From: Desulfobacterales bacterium
Lineage (GTDB): Bacteria > Desulfobacterota > Desulfobacteria > Desulfobacterales > Desulfosalsimonadaceae
Direction: 5' to 3'
DNA: 64,000 nucleotides
Assembly (NCBI GenBank): GCA_034520365.1
Contig: JAXHNP010000003.1
Coordinates: forward strand, 620,001 to 684,000
Part shown: in pieces, positions 53,441-62,196 of the stretch
Layout of the letters: each line of letters begins with the position of its first letter
Numbering within the stretch: position 1 is the first letter of the stretch
Notes under the pieces: model-generated
Database searches by the model: none
Told to the model about the DNA's origin: nothing
What the model saw: only the letters and a program-made list of their open reading frames with translations
Program-made: the position numbers and the translations under genes

Positions 53441-54331
53441 TTAAAGGCCAAACGGGGTCAGGCTTTCAAAGCCCTCGTCGGTGATCACAAAGGTCTGTTC
53501 GAACTGGGCGGAGAGCTTGCGGTCTGCGGTAATGGCGGTCCATTGATCGTCTGCGATGAACAGATCGGCTTTTCCGAGGTTGATCATGGGTTCCACGGTA
53601 AAAACCATGTTGGGCACCAGCATGATGCCGTTTCCTTTTTTGCCGTAATGCGGGACCTGGGGGGGTTCGTGAAATTCATACCCCACCCCGTGGCCGACGA
53701 ATTCGCGAACCACGGAACACCCTGCGCTTTCCGCATATTTCTGGATCGCCCAGCCGATGTCGCCGACGTGGTTGCCGGGCGCAAGCATCTCCATGGCGGA
53801 TTTAAGGCTTTGCGCAGCCACGCTGACGATTTTTTTGGCCGCCGGCCCGGGCTCGCCCACAAAATAGGTCTTATTGGCATCCGCATAAAATCCGTTCAGG
53901 CAGTGGGTGACATCCACATTCAGGATATCGCCGTTTTTTAACTTATAGTCGCCGGGGATGCCGTGGCAGATCACTTCATTGACCGATGTGCAGATGCTTT
54001 TAGGAAAGCCCCGGTAATTTAAGGGGGCGGGCACAGCGCCGTGTTTTACCGCATACTCATGGGCCAGGGTGTTTAATTCATCGGTTGTAACTCCGGGCTT
54101 GATTTGGGCTTCGACCAGATCCAGGGTTTCAAGCACGAGTTTGCCGCAGGTTCTTATCTGTTCGATATCCTTTTCGCTTTTGAGCCGGATATTGTATTTA
54201 TCCGCATATAATTTTTTATAATCCACCGGCCGCGGGGTTTCGGCATTCATGCAGCATTTTTTGTATTTCTTGCCGCTGCCGCAGGGACAGGGGTCGTTCC
54301 GGCCGATTTTTTTTCCCTCGTTTCTGAGCAT
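53441..54331 (-). CDS. map: Type I methionyl aminopeptidase with SEC-C motif
   Basis: A 296-aa enzyme that removes the initiator Met from new proteins. It begins with a SEC-C zinc motif ([17 protein letters not shown]), which can help place the enzyme at the ribosome. The pita-bread catalytic domain (~45-296) has [40 protein letters not shown] (Asp ligands), [20 protein letters not shown] (His), [10 protein letters not shown] and [14 protein letters not shown] (Glu ligands). The SEC-C form is a known subgroup. Start ATG 54331 is in a clear context. Confidence 0.94.
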   Translation of the reverse strand: MLRNEGKKIGRNDPCPCGSGKKYKKCCMNAETPRPVDYKKLYADKYNIRLKSEKDIEQIRTCGKLVLETLDLVEAQIKPGVTTDELNTLAHEYAVKHGAVPAPLNYRGFPKSICTSVNEVICHGIPGDYKLKNGDILNVDVTHCLNGFYADANKTYFVGEPGPAAKKIVSVAAQSLKSAMEMLAPGNHVGDIGWAIQKYAESAGCSVVREFVGHGVGYEFHEPPQVPHYGKKGNGIMLVPNMVFTVEPMINLGKADLFIADDQWTAITADRKLSAQFEQTFVITDEGFESLTPFGL

Positions 54332-54492
54332 TTCATCTTCCTAATGTCAACTATCATGGACGCCAAGAGAGGCGATCGATTGAATAATCTTTAAAAATTT
54401 GAAGGGACAGTATAGAAACCCGGCTCTCAGGTGTCAAGTAATGGATTGTATCAATCAGGGCTCTTTGATATGAATGCAGTTGATGAAACTTT

Positions 54493-54690
54493 AAGATTCC
54501 TCGCTGACGCTCGGAATGACAGTGGCCGAGGGTTTTTCGCTGACGCTCGGAATGACAGGTGCTGAGGGTTTTTCGCTGACGCTCGGAATGACAGCGGCCA
54601 TTTGGTATGGTTGGGTTTTTAAAAACTTAAGATTCCTCGCTGGCGCTCGGAATGACAGCGGCCGAGGGTTTTTCGCTGACGCTCAGGATG
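54493..54690. repeat. TTCGCTGACGCTCGGAATGACAG tandem repeats
   Basis: Five imperfect copies of a ~37-bp unit whose core is CGCTGACGCTCGGAATGACA, several separated by GTGGCCGAGGGTTTT-type linkers and one by an unrelated 40-bp stretch. The frame is open on the plus strand (repeated EGFSLTLGMT) but is unlikely to be a gene. It fills most of the 54332-54800 gap. Confidence 0.8.
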
Positions 54691-54800
54691 GCAGGTACGG
54701 AAAATTTAGTGGCATCGGCAGTATAAAGAGCTTCCGTGGATTTTGGGACCATTTTTTAGATTAAGATTAAGACGTAAAATAGGATAAATGAGGGATATAT

Positions 54801-54989
54801 ATGGCCTATAAACAGGAAGAGATGGTCTTGAAAACCGTAAAGGAGATCGTGGTCAAATTCATTGAAGTGGGCAATATCTCGCCGGCCAGCTTCCACGACC
54901 ATTTCCGAAATATCTATAAGACCGTGGATGCGGCGGTAAAGGACGCGGAGCGACGGCCCGCATCAAAAGAGGAGGGCGGCGGCGACTAA
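54801..54989 (+). CDS. Small helical protein, 62 aa
   Basis: A short protein with MVLKTVKEIVVKFIEVGNIS, PASFHDHFRNIYKTVDAAV and a charged Gly-rich tail. GAGGG upstream of the ATG supports translation. The N-terminal two-thirds faintly resemble the helical N-terminus of MucR/Ros regulators, but the zinc-finger half is missing, so no function is assigned. I believe similar small proteins occur in other Desulfobacterota. It overlaps the convergent polA by 4 bases. Confidence 0.6.
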   Translation: MAYKQEEMVLKTVKEIVVKFIEVGNISPASFHDHFRNIYKTVDAAVKDAERRPASKEEGGGD

Positions 54990-57667
54990 TGGGCCTCCGC
55001 CCAGTCGCTGCCCACGCTCCCATTGACCTTGAGCGGCACCTTAAAGGACCAGATGGTCTCCATGATTTCTTTTACCCCGGTTTGGACGCTCATCAGTTCA
55101 TCCGGCGGCACCTCGAATACCAGCTCATCATGTACGGTCAGCAGCATGGCCGAGCGCAGCTCCTGATCGGTTAAAAACTGATCCGCCCGGATCATGGCCA
55201 GCTTGATCAGATCCGCGGCGGTTCCCTGAATTCGTGTATTCACGGCGGTTCTTTCGGCAAAAGCGCGGAAGTTCTTGTTCTGGCTGTCAATATCCGGCAA
55301 AAAACGGATGCGCCCCAGCTCGGTGGACACCTGTTTTGTCCGGCGGGCGGACTCGATGGTTTCGTCAATAAAGCGCTTGACCCCGGCATACCGCGTAAAA
55401 TACTGGTCAATGATGGTTTGGGCCATTTTATGGCTGATACCGAGTTCCCTGGATAAACTGTAGGCGCCCATGCCGTAAATGATGCCGAAATTAATGACCT
55501 TGGCCTGCCGCCTGAGCTCGCTGGTGACCGAAACAGGGTCCGCATGAAACACCTCGGCTGCAGTCCGGGTATGCACATCCTCGTCCGCCTGAAAGGATTC
55601 AATTAAAATCTGATCATCCGAGTAATGGGCCAGAAGCCGCAGTTCCACCTGGGAGTAATCCAGGGAGACAAATGACCAGCCATCCCTGGGGATGAAGGCC
55701 CGGCGCACGTCCCGGCCCGCCTCGGTGCGGATGGGGATGTTCTGCAGATTGGGGTTTGATGAAGAAAGCCTTCCGGTGGCGGTGACGGTCTGGTTGTATG
55801 AGGTATGAATCCTCGCGGTTTCCGGGTTTATCAGATCAAACAGGGCATCCACATACGTAGATTTTAACTTTGCGAGCGAGCGGTGATGAAGAATCAAAGC
55901 CGGCAGCTCATGGCGTTCGGAAAGCGCGGTCAGCACATCCACATCCGTTGAGTAGCCGGTCTTTTTCTTGGTTTTCTTTTGGGTGGGCAGCTTTAGTTTT
56001 TCAAACAAAATCCGGCCCAGCTGCTGGGAGGAGTTGATATTAAATTCCTCGCCCGCCTGCACATATATGGCCGCCTCGGTCTGCTCAAGCTGGGCGGCCA
56101 GATCCTTGGAGAACTCCCGGAGCCGGTCCTTGTCCACCCGGATGCCGGTCTCCTCCATTTTCATCAGCACCCGGATCAAAGGCATCTCAACCTTTTCAAA
56201 CAGGGGCATCAGGCCGGCTTCCGCCAGCATGGGCCGGAAGATATGGTGGGCCTGAAGGGTGACATCCGCGTCTTCGCCGGCATATTCAGTGGCCTTTTCG
56301 ATGGCCACCTGGTCAAAACAGTCCAGGGTATGATCGCCCTCACGGACCGCCTCCTGGTAGGAAATCATTTTATGCCCCAGGTAATCCAGGGCGATCTGGT
56401 CCAGGTTATGCACGCGTTTGCCCGGATTGATGAGGTAGGAGGCCACCATGGTGTCAAACACCACGCCGGCCGGATACACCCCGCAGCGCCTGAATACCAT
56501 CCAGTCATACTTGATGTTCTGGCCGATTTTGTGGATCGTTTCATCTTCCAGCACCGGCCTTAAACGCTCAAGCACGGTCTGCCGGTCCATCTGATGCTCC
56601 GCCCCTTCACCCACATGGGCGCACGGGATATAGAACGCCTGATGCGGCTCAAGGGCCACGGAAATGCCCACCAGTTCGGCAGCCATGGGATTTAAATCCG
56701 TGGTTTCCGTGTCAATGGCAAAAATTTCCGAGGCCCTTAACGCGGCGATTAAATCGGCCAAAGCGGCTTCATCCCGGATGGCCTGATAGACATGCGCCTT
56801 CTCCTCGGCCTCGGCCGGATAATCCTTCTGGAGCTGCCGGAACTCAAGCTCCTGGAACAGCCGGCCCAGCTTCTGGGGGTCCTCCGGCCGGCGCTTGAAG
56901 GCTTCAAGGTCATAGGGAAGCCGGGCATCGATTCGGATGGCGGCCAGATCGCGGCTCAAAAACGCCTGCTCTTTGTTGGCCAGAAGCTTTTCCCGCTGTT
57001 TGGGGGATTTGAGGGTGTCGATCCGTTCATACAGGTCCGCCATATCCGTATAGGTTTTCAGCAGATTCAGGGCGGTTTTCTGACCGACGCCCGGCACCCC
57101 GGGAATGTTGTCCGAGCTGTCCCCGGCAAGCCCCAGCACATCCACCATTTGAGGGGGCTGAATGCCGTAAGTCTCCCGGACGCTTTCGCGGTCAATATGG
57201 ATATCCTTCATGGGGTCCCAGATAATGCAGTTTTCCGTGATCAGTTGAACAAAATCCTTATCCCCGGTCACCATGATCACAAAAAAGCCGCCCTCTTCAG
57301 CGATCCGGGCATAGGTGCCGATCAGGTCATCGGCCTCATAGCCTTCCTGTTCAATAATCGGGATGTTAAAGCCCTCGGTAATGGCCTTGATATAGGGAAT
57401 CTGAATCGCCATTTCCTCGGCCATGGGCGGCCGGTTGGCCTTGTAGTCCGCATAGATCTCATGGCGGAAGGTCGGGGCCTTGCTGTCAAAAAACATGGCC
57501 GCATAGGCGGGACTTCGGTCATGGATAAGCTTGATCAGCATGCGGGCAAAGCCGTAAGCCGCATTCGTGGGCAGACCGGTGGAGTTGGAAAGACCGCGGA
57601 TGGCATGAAACGCCCGGTGGATGTAGGCGGTGCCGTCAATCAGATATATGGTCTGTTTATCCGTCAT
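54986..57667 (-). CDS. polA: DNA polymerase I
   Basis: An 893-aa PolA with all three domains: 5'-3' exonuclease (~1-290: KQTIYLIDGTAYIHRAFHAI, VTGDKDFVQLI, DNIPGVPGVGQKTALNLL), 3'-5' proofreading domain (~310-500: FAIDTETTDLNPMAAELVGI, HKIGQNIKYDWMVF, YAGEDADVTL), so proofreading residues are kept, and polymerase (~515-893: SLDYSQVELRLLAHYSDDQI, RRQAKVINFGIIYGMGAYSL, LLTVHDELVFE). It repairs DNA and replaces Okazaki primers. The frame is open to 57805, but MTDKQTIYLID at 57667 is the conserved start. It overlaps the HAD gene by 11 bases. Confidence 0.96.
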   Translation of the reverse strand: MTDKQTIYLIDGTAYIHRAFHAIRGLSNSTGLPTNAAYGFARMLIKLIHDRSPAYAAMFFDSKAPTFRHEIYADYKANRPPMAEEMAIQIPYIKAITEGFNIPIIEQEGYEADDLIGTYARIAEEGGFFVIMVTGDKDFVQLITENCIIWDPMKDIHIDRESVRETYGIQPPQMVDVLGLAGDSSDNIPGVPGVGQKTALNLLKTYTDMADLYERIDTLKSPKQREKLLANKEQAFLSRDLAAIRIDARLPYDLEAFKRRPEDPQKLGRLFQELEFRQLQKDYPAEAEEKAHVYQAIRDEAALADLIAALRASEIFAIDTETTDLNPMAAELVGISVALEPHQAFYIPCAHVGEGAEHQMDRQTVLERLRPVLEDETIHKIGQNIKYDWMVFRRCGVYPAGVVFDTMVASYLINPGKRVHNLDQIALDYLGHKMISYQEAVREGDHTLDCFDQVAIEKATEYAGEDADVTLQAHHIFRPMLAEAGLMPLFEKVEMPLIRVLMKMEETGIRVDKDRLREFSKDLAAQLEQTEAAIYVQAGEEFNINSSQQLGRILFEKLKLPTQKKTKKKTGYSTDVDVLTALSERHELPALILHHRSLAKLKSTYVDALFDLINPETARIHTSYNQTVTATGRLSSSNPNLQNIPIRTEAGRDVRRAFIPRDGWSFVSLDYSQVELRLLAHYSDDQILIESFQADEDVHTRTAAEVFHADPVSVTSELRRQAKVINFGIIYGMGAYSLSRELGISHKMAQTIIDQYFTRYAGVKRFIDETIESARRTKQVSTELGRIRFLPDIDSQNKNFRAFAERTAVNTRIQGTAADLIKLAMIRADQFLTDQELRSAMLLTVHDELVFEVPPDELMSVQTGVKEIMETIWSFKVPLKVNGSVGSDWAEAH

Positions 57668-58304
57668 TTGACCCGACACGATCTGCCTGCGGCATGAGAA
57701 TGCCGTCCAGTTCGGAAAGCCGGCGGATATGGTAATCACCGGGGATTTCGGAGTTGCCGTATGCCGCAAACGGCACCCCGGCCGCAAAAGCCGCCTGGGC
57801 GTCAACCGTTGAATCCCCTACATACAGCATTTCCGCCGGTGCGGCGTCAAAATGGGCCAGGACTTTAAGAAGGGAATCGGGATGCGGCTTGGGGTGATCC
57901 ACATCCAGGGCGGTGACCACCAGATCAAAATAATGGGCAATACCATGGACTTCCAGCACCCGGCCCATGGTGTCCGAACGGTTCGTGGCCACAGCCAGGG
58001 TCAAAACCGAACTGTATTTCTCCAGCACGTCAATCAGATCCGGTTCCATTTCCATATGGGGGATAAACGGCCCATAGCCGGTCGCTTTCCGGTATGCCTG
58101 GGCGTTTTCGTAGGATTCGGCATCCGGAAAAAGATTGGCCAGGGCCTGATCCACCGTCTGCATCTGGGCATAGGCGAATTGCGCCTCGGTCATGGGCGGC
58201 CGGTTCAAATGGGCCAGTATTTGATTGTAAAAGGCCTTATTGGCGGCCTCTGTATCGAACAACACCCCGTCGCAGTCAAATGTTAAAATCCGGACGCTAC
58301 CCAT
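57657..58304 (-). CDS. HAD-superfamily phosphatase (PGP/beta-PGM-like)
   Basis: A 215-aa HAD hydrolase, subfamily IA. Motif I is LTFDCDGVLFDTEAANK, motif II LAVATNRSDTMGRVLEVHG, motif III Lys in DVDHPKPHPDSLLKVLAHF, motif IV MLYVGDSTVDAQAAFAAGVP. Typical substrates are phosphoglycolate or sugar phosphates. It overlaps polA and lies 5 bases after the DUF1573 gene, so the three may form one operon; a phosphoglycolate phosphatase beside polA would fit removal of 2-phosphoglycolate from repair, but this is speculative. Confidence 0.85.
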   Translation of the reverse strand: MGSVRILTFDCDGVLFDTEAANKAFYNQILAHLNRPPMTEAQFAYAQMQTVDQALANLFPDAESYENAQAYRKATGYGPFIPHMEMEPDLIDVLEKYSSVLTLAVATNRSDTMGRVLEVHGIAHYFDLVVTALDVDHPKPHPDSLLKVLAHFDAAPAEMLYVGDSTVDAQAAFAAGVPFAAYGNSEIPGDYHIRRLSELDGILMPQADRVGSNDG

Positions 58305-58309
58305 AGGCG

Positions 58310-59038
58310 CTACTGGGCGTCCCCGGCCTTTTCCCGGATATCGCCGGTGACAACAACGGATATGGGGGCATGATCGTCTCTGCTGGTTAAAAGCGTAATC
58401 CGGTCATAGTATCGGCCGGGCGTATCCTTGATATTGGTAATTTTGAGCTCATAGGCCGGTTTGCCGGAAACTTTGGTTTCCTTTAGTTCATGCGTGATCT
58501 CGGTGCCTTTCATGGCCGAGACCTTTAGTATTCTGAAAGCCTCTTTGGTTTCCGGAATAATGGTGACCGTCTGCTCGATGGTCTCTTCTGTACTGCCGGT
58601 TAAGATAACGCGCTTTGGCTTAACGGTGGCGAATTTTTCGACCTCACCCCGGACCCATAAGCGAATTTCCTTATTTTCCGGATCATTGGTAATCACCCGG
58701 GCGCTTTTTTTCAGTTCCCGGCCCCCGTAGCCCTTGGTGCTGACTTTGACTCTTATTTTTCCCTCACCACCGGGAGGGATCTGTCTCGTATAAGAGACCG
58801 TGGTGCAGCCTCACCCGGTGCGCACGTTTTCGATATCCAGGGGGGCATCCCCCGTATTTTGGATAACAAAATCATGGATCACATCGTTTCCCTCCAGCAC
58901 GGTGCCGAATTGATAGCTTTCTGCGGGGGCCACCGCCTTTGGCGCGGTCTGCTCCGCTGCGGCCGAAACCGCCAGAAAGCACAGAAGGATGCTGATGAGG
59001 CCGGTTTTAAAAACAATTGATCTGAAATTACTGTTCAT
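58310..59038 (-). CDS. DUF1573 exported protein with in-frame UGA, probable selenoprotein
   Basis: Read through one UGA (58811-58813), the frame gives 242 aa. A signal peptide (KTGLISILLCFLAVSAAAEQ) is followed by a DUF1573 immunoglobulin-like domain: YQFGTVLEGNDVIHDFVIQN, TGDAPLDIENVRTG-U-GCTTVSYTR, then IPPGGEGKIRVKVSTKGYGG and ARVITNDPENKEIRLWVRGE. The family consensus has a CGCT motif; the UGA falls on its first Cys, giving UGC. A C-terminal domain (~135-242) is less conserved. Downstream, GTCTC-TTATAC-GAGAC begins 12 bases after UGA and CCCTC-CCGGTGGT-GAGGG follows, possible SECIS hairpins. A plain nonsense mutation is the alternative; matching frame and conserved flanks argue against it. 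Confidence 0.75.
58761..58813 (-). promoter_or_regulatory. Candidate bacterial SECIS region after the UGA
   Basis: Two small hairpins on the minus strand: GTCTC/GAGAC with a 6-base loop (loop starts 17 bases after UGA) and CCCTC/GAGGG with an 8-base loop (37 bases after UGA). The first is at the distance of known bacterial SECIS loops, though its loop lacks the usual early G. Confidence 0.45.
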
Positions 59039-59193
59039 AACAACTCCTGCTCAAACATGTTTGGATTTGAATGCCTGTCACAATAAAATAACCTGATGCG
59101 CAGGCTTTTCAATAAAGCCCTATGTAAACGGATGAAATAATTTGTTCAATTAGGGAATATTCGGTTCAATGTCAAGGCTCAATGCTTGACCTT

Positions 59194-59746
59194 CACGGCT
59201 AATTTGTTCTGTATCCAAATCGAAATCGCTATCGGGATCGGGATCGAAAAAAATATGACCCTTGGACACGGAAAACTGGACGTCTATCGCCTTTCAACAG
59301 GCTACGTTGCATGGGTTTACGAGAAGGCCGACAGCCTGAACGGAGTCCATCGGCCCGCCCGGGATCAATGGCTTCGGGCCAGCCAGTCGATACCGCTCAA
59401 TATCGCCGAAGGTAATGGCAAGACCGCGGAAGCCGACCGAAGGCGTTATTTCGAAATCGCTCGTGGCTCCGCGCTTGAGTGCGCGGCGATTTAAGATGTG
59501 CTGGTTGTCGGCAAGGCGCTGGACAAGATGGAAAGCCGGAACCGCAAGGATGAACTCGACCGTATGGCCGCGATGCTCAGCCGTCTCGGCGGAAGAGGAT
59601 ACCAAGTTCGAGAGGATCAGGAAGTCTACAGCATCGATTTCGATCCCGATAGCGATTTCGATCCCGATAGCGAAGAAAACGAATCCCAACCTTAGCGTTA
59701 ACAGGACCGGGGGTATGGATTTTGCGGTTAGAACGAATTTAGCGTG
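59194..59746 (+). mobile_element. IVS-like cassette copy 3 (degraded)
   Basis: A 553-bp copy. The left end CACGGCTAATTTGTTCT is intact; the right end reads AGAACGAATTTAGCGTG, with several changes. The outer 10 bp, GCTTGACCTT and GCCACACCTT, agree at 7 of 10 positions, a decayed duplication. The gene inside has a nonsense mutation. This copy appears older than copies 1 and 2. Confidence 0.85.
59255..59695 (+). pseudogene. Four-helix-bundle protein, copy 3 (nonsense mutation)
   Basis: Nearly identical to copies 1 and 2 but with TAA at 59492-59494 where they read CAA (ECAAIQD to ECAAI-stop-D). The frame is otherwise open to 59695. Its hexamer-coded tail is shorter (DPDSDFDPDSEE), i.e. 12 bases fewer. 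Protein made from it would lose the last two helices. Confidence 0.88.
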
Positions 59747-59867
59747 GCCACACCTTTGGCTGCCGGAATAAAATTGCCGGAACCCGATCATTCTGTTAGA
59801 TTCAAAATCAAAATGATCAGCCAGGGCTCATAACATTCGCTGGAATTTCAACCAAGGAGGGGAAAAA

Positions 59868-60926
59868 ATGGAAACGCTGCAGGGACGGGAGATGCCGCGG
59901 GCAGTGGTCATGATGATCGCCGGGGCCTGCTTTGTGATAATTATCGCCGGTATGAAGGCGGCGGCAGATATCCTGGTGCCGTTTTTTCTGGCGATTTTCA
60001 TTGCCATCATATTCACCCCCCCTCTTTTCTGGATGCAGCGCAAACGGGTGCCCACCATTATTGCCATCATATCTATCATTGCCCTCATGGTGGCCATCGG
60101 TTATCTGCTGGCCCGATTCGTGGGCGGATCAATCAATGAATTTACCAGCCAACTGCCCATATACCGGGAAACGCTCATTGCCAAATCAACCAGCCTTCAG
60201 AGCTGGTTAAACAAGATGGGAATTGAGATCACCGACCAGATGCTCCGCAAACATCTGAATCCGGGCATTGCCATGCAGATGGCCGGAAAAACCCTGACCG
60301 CCCTGGGCGGTGTGCTGACCAATGCCTTTCTGATTCTTCTTACCGTCATATTTATTCTTTTTGAAGCGGCCGGATTTCCGAATAAAATCCGGGCGGCCCT
60401 GAAATCGCCGGAAAAATCCCTGTCCAATTTCGGCCAGTTCACGGAAAGCGTAAACCGCTATCTGGCGTTAAAAACCCTGCTGAGCCTATTGACCGGCGTA
60501 CTGGTCTGGATCTGGCTCTCCATTCTCGGGGTGGATTACCCCATTTTATGGGGGTTGGTGGCTTTTCTGTTCAACTATATTCCCAATATCGGCTCCATTA
60601 TTTCGGCGGTGCCGGCCGTTCTTTTGGCGCTTATCCAGCTCGGCCCATTGCACACCCTTTTGACGGCAGTGGGCTACTTTGTGATCAATACCAGTATCGG
60701 CAACTTCATTGAACCGCGTTTGCAGGGCGGCCGGCTGGGCCTTTCCACACTGGTGGTATTTCTTTCCCTGGTTTTCTGGGGCTGGGTGCTGGGGCCCGTA
60801 GGCATGCTGTTATCCGTGCCGCTTACCATGGTTTTGAAGATCGCAATGGGCAGCAACGAAGAGACCCGCTGGCTGGCGGTCATGCTGGACAAAGAGGTCC
60901 TGGACAAAACGGCGGCGGTTGAATAA
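59868..60926 (+). CDS. AI-2E family transporter (PerM/YdiK-like permease)
   Basis: A 352-aa inner-membrane protein with about eight membrane spans. AVVMMIAGACFVIIIAGMKA, ADILVPFFLAIFIAIIFTPP and IIAIISIIALMVAIGYLLAR lie in the first 90 residues, then a soluble segment (QLPIYRETLIAKSTSLQSWL), then VLVWIWLSILGVDYPILWGL, LFNYIPNIGSIISAVPAVLL, FIEPRLQGGRLGLSTLVVFL and FWGWVLGPVGMLLSVPLTMV, the family's signature C-terminus. Members export small molecules or act as Na+/H+ antiporters; the name is historical. AAGGAGGGG precedes the ATG. It is 14 bases upstream of the MFS gene. Confidence 0.9.
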   Translation: METLQGREMPRAVVMMIAGACFVIIIAGMKAAADILVPFFLAIFIAIIFTPPLFWMQRKRVPTIIAIISIIALMVAIGYLLARFVGGSINEFTSQLPIYRETLIAKSTSLQSWLNKMGIEITDQMLRKHLNPGIAMQMAGKTLTALGGVLTNAFLILLTVIFILFEAAGFPNKIRAALKSPEKSLSNFGQFTESVNRYLALKTLLSLLTGVLVWIWLSILGVDYPILWGLVAFLFNYIPNIGSIISAVPAVLLALIQLGPLHTLLTAVGYFVINTSIGNFIEPRLQGGRLGLSTLVVFLSLVFWGWVLGPVGMLLSVPLTMVLKIAMGSNEETRWLAVMLDKEVLDKTAAVE

Positions 60927-60940
60927 GGGGCTGATCCCGC

Positions 60941-62089
60941 ATGCGATCGGTCAAATACATACTTGCCCCGCAGTATTTTTTATACTTCGGCATACTTGGC
61001 ATCTATCTGCCGTATTTTAATTTATACTGCTACCACCTGGATTTCACCGGTTTTCAGATCGGTGTGCTCTCCGCTATCCGGACTTTTGCCACCGCGCTTT
61101 TCCCCCTTCTCTGGGGCGCGCTGGCCGATCGCTTTCTGATCCGCCGGCCCATCTACCTTTTCTGTGCACTGATCAGCGCAGGCGTCTGGTCGTTTTACCT
61201 GTTGACCACCGATTTTTATGCCATGCTCGCCATTACGGCATTTTACGGCATTTTTCACGCCCCTTTGATCTCATTTCTCGAATCCTTTTCCATGGATCTG
61301 CTGGGAAAGGAGAAAAACAGCTACGGCCGGCTGCGCGCCTGGGGCTCCATCAGTTTTATTCTGACCGTAATTATTGTCGGCCGGGCCATCGAGGCGTCCT
61401 CGACCCATATCATTCTGGTGCTCATCCTGGCCGGCAAACTGATGTTTTTTATGATCGCCGCGCGCACCCCGGCGCCGGCATCATCCCGGCAGACCACATT
61501 TTCCGCGGGCGCCCGGGCGCTTCTTTCCAAACAGGTGATTCTTTTTTTAACCGCTGCTTTTTTAATGCTGTTAAGCCACGGCACGTATTACGGGTTTTTT
61601 TCCATTCATCTGGAGAACCTGGGGTATAAGGGGACATTTATCGGCATTGCCTGGGCGCTTGCCTCGATCGCCGAAATATTCGTGATGATTAACTCCGAGC
61701 GGATTTTCCGGCGGTTTTCCTATGAGTATGTCTTGATCCTCTCTTTTGCCGTGGCCGGGCTGCGCTGGCTGGTTATGTTTTTCGCCGCATCGGCGGTTCT
61801 GATCCTGTTAACCCAGCTCCTGCACGCCTTTACCTACGGGGCGTTTCACGTGGCCAGCATCCTCTACATCGACAAACTGACCCCCAGCGAGGCCAAAACC
61901 CTGGGCCAGGCGGTCAACAATGCCGTTACTTACGGCCTGGGGATCATGCTGGGCTTTTTCATCAACGGCTACCTCTTTGATATCATCGGCGCCCAGAGCC
62001 TTTTTGCCGTAAGCGGCGGGCTGGCGATTCTGGGCGGCGTTTTGATGCTGTATAACCTGAAGCACCGGACCAGCTCGGCGCAGGCTTGA
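60941..62089 (+). CDS. MFS transporter (MFS_1-like, nucleoside/phenylpropionate type)
   Basis: A 382-aa twelve-helix MFS permease. The first helices read YFLYFGILGIYLPYFNLYCY and FQIGVLSAIRTFATALFPLL, followed by the MFS loop WGALADRFLIRRP. A central RLRAWGSISFILTVIIVGRA and the second-half LENLGYKGTFIGIAWALASI fit the LacY/HcaT-like subgroup. It probably moves a small organic solute with protons. No catabolic genes are nearby to suggest a substrate. It forms a likely pair with the permease 14 bases upstream. Confidence 0.85.
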   Translation: MRSVKYILAPQYFLYFGILGIYLPYFNLYCYHLDFTGFQIGVLSAIRTFATALFPLLWGALADRFLIRRPIYLFCALISAGVWSFYLLTTDFYAMLAITAFYGIFHAPLISFLESFSMDLLGKEKNSYGRLRAWGSISFILTVIIVGRAIEASSTHIILVLILAGKLMFFMIAARTPAPASSRQTTFSAGARALLSKQVILFLTAAFLMLLSHGTYYGFFSIHLENLGYKGTFIGIAWALASIAEIFVMINSERIFRRFSYEYVLILSFAVAGLRWLVMFFAASAVLILLTQLLHAFTYGAFHVASILYIDKLTPSEAKTLGQAVNNAVTYGLGIMLGFFINGYLFDIIGAQSLFAVSGGLAILGGVLMLYNLKHRTSSAQA

Positions 62090-62125
62090 AAGTTGGCGAG
62101 TAAGATTAAGAGTAAGATTAAGAGT
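62090..62125. repeat. AGAGTA/AGATTA hexamer array
   Basis: Three to four GAGTAAGATTAA units directly after the MFS stop, like the array after map at 53400-53440. Confidence 0.75.
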
Positions 62126-62196
62126 AAGGCGATAAAGACGGTAAAAACAGTTATGAACAGCTTTCAACAAAACTATTTGGCAAGCAAAGAAAATAA

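Noticed and set aside
54516..54764. 82-codon frame encoding EGFSLTLGMT repeats
   Set aside because: It is translation of an intergenic tandem repeat; no ribosome site or homologous motif.
59492..59494. TAA in cassette copy 3 as programmed read-through
   Set aside because: Copies 1 and 2 have CAA here; a single C to T change explains it.
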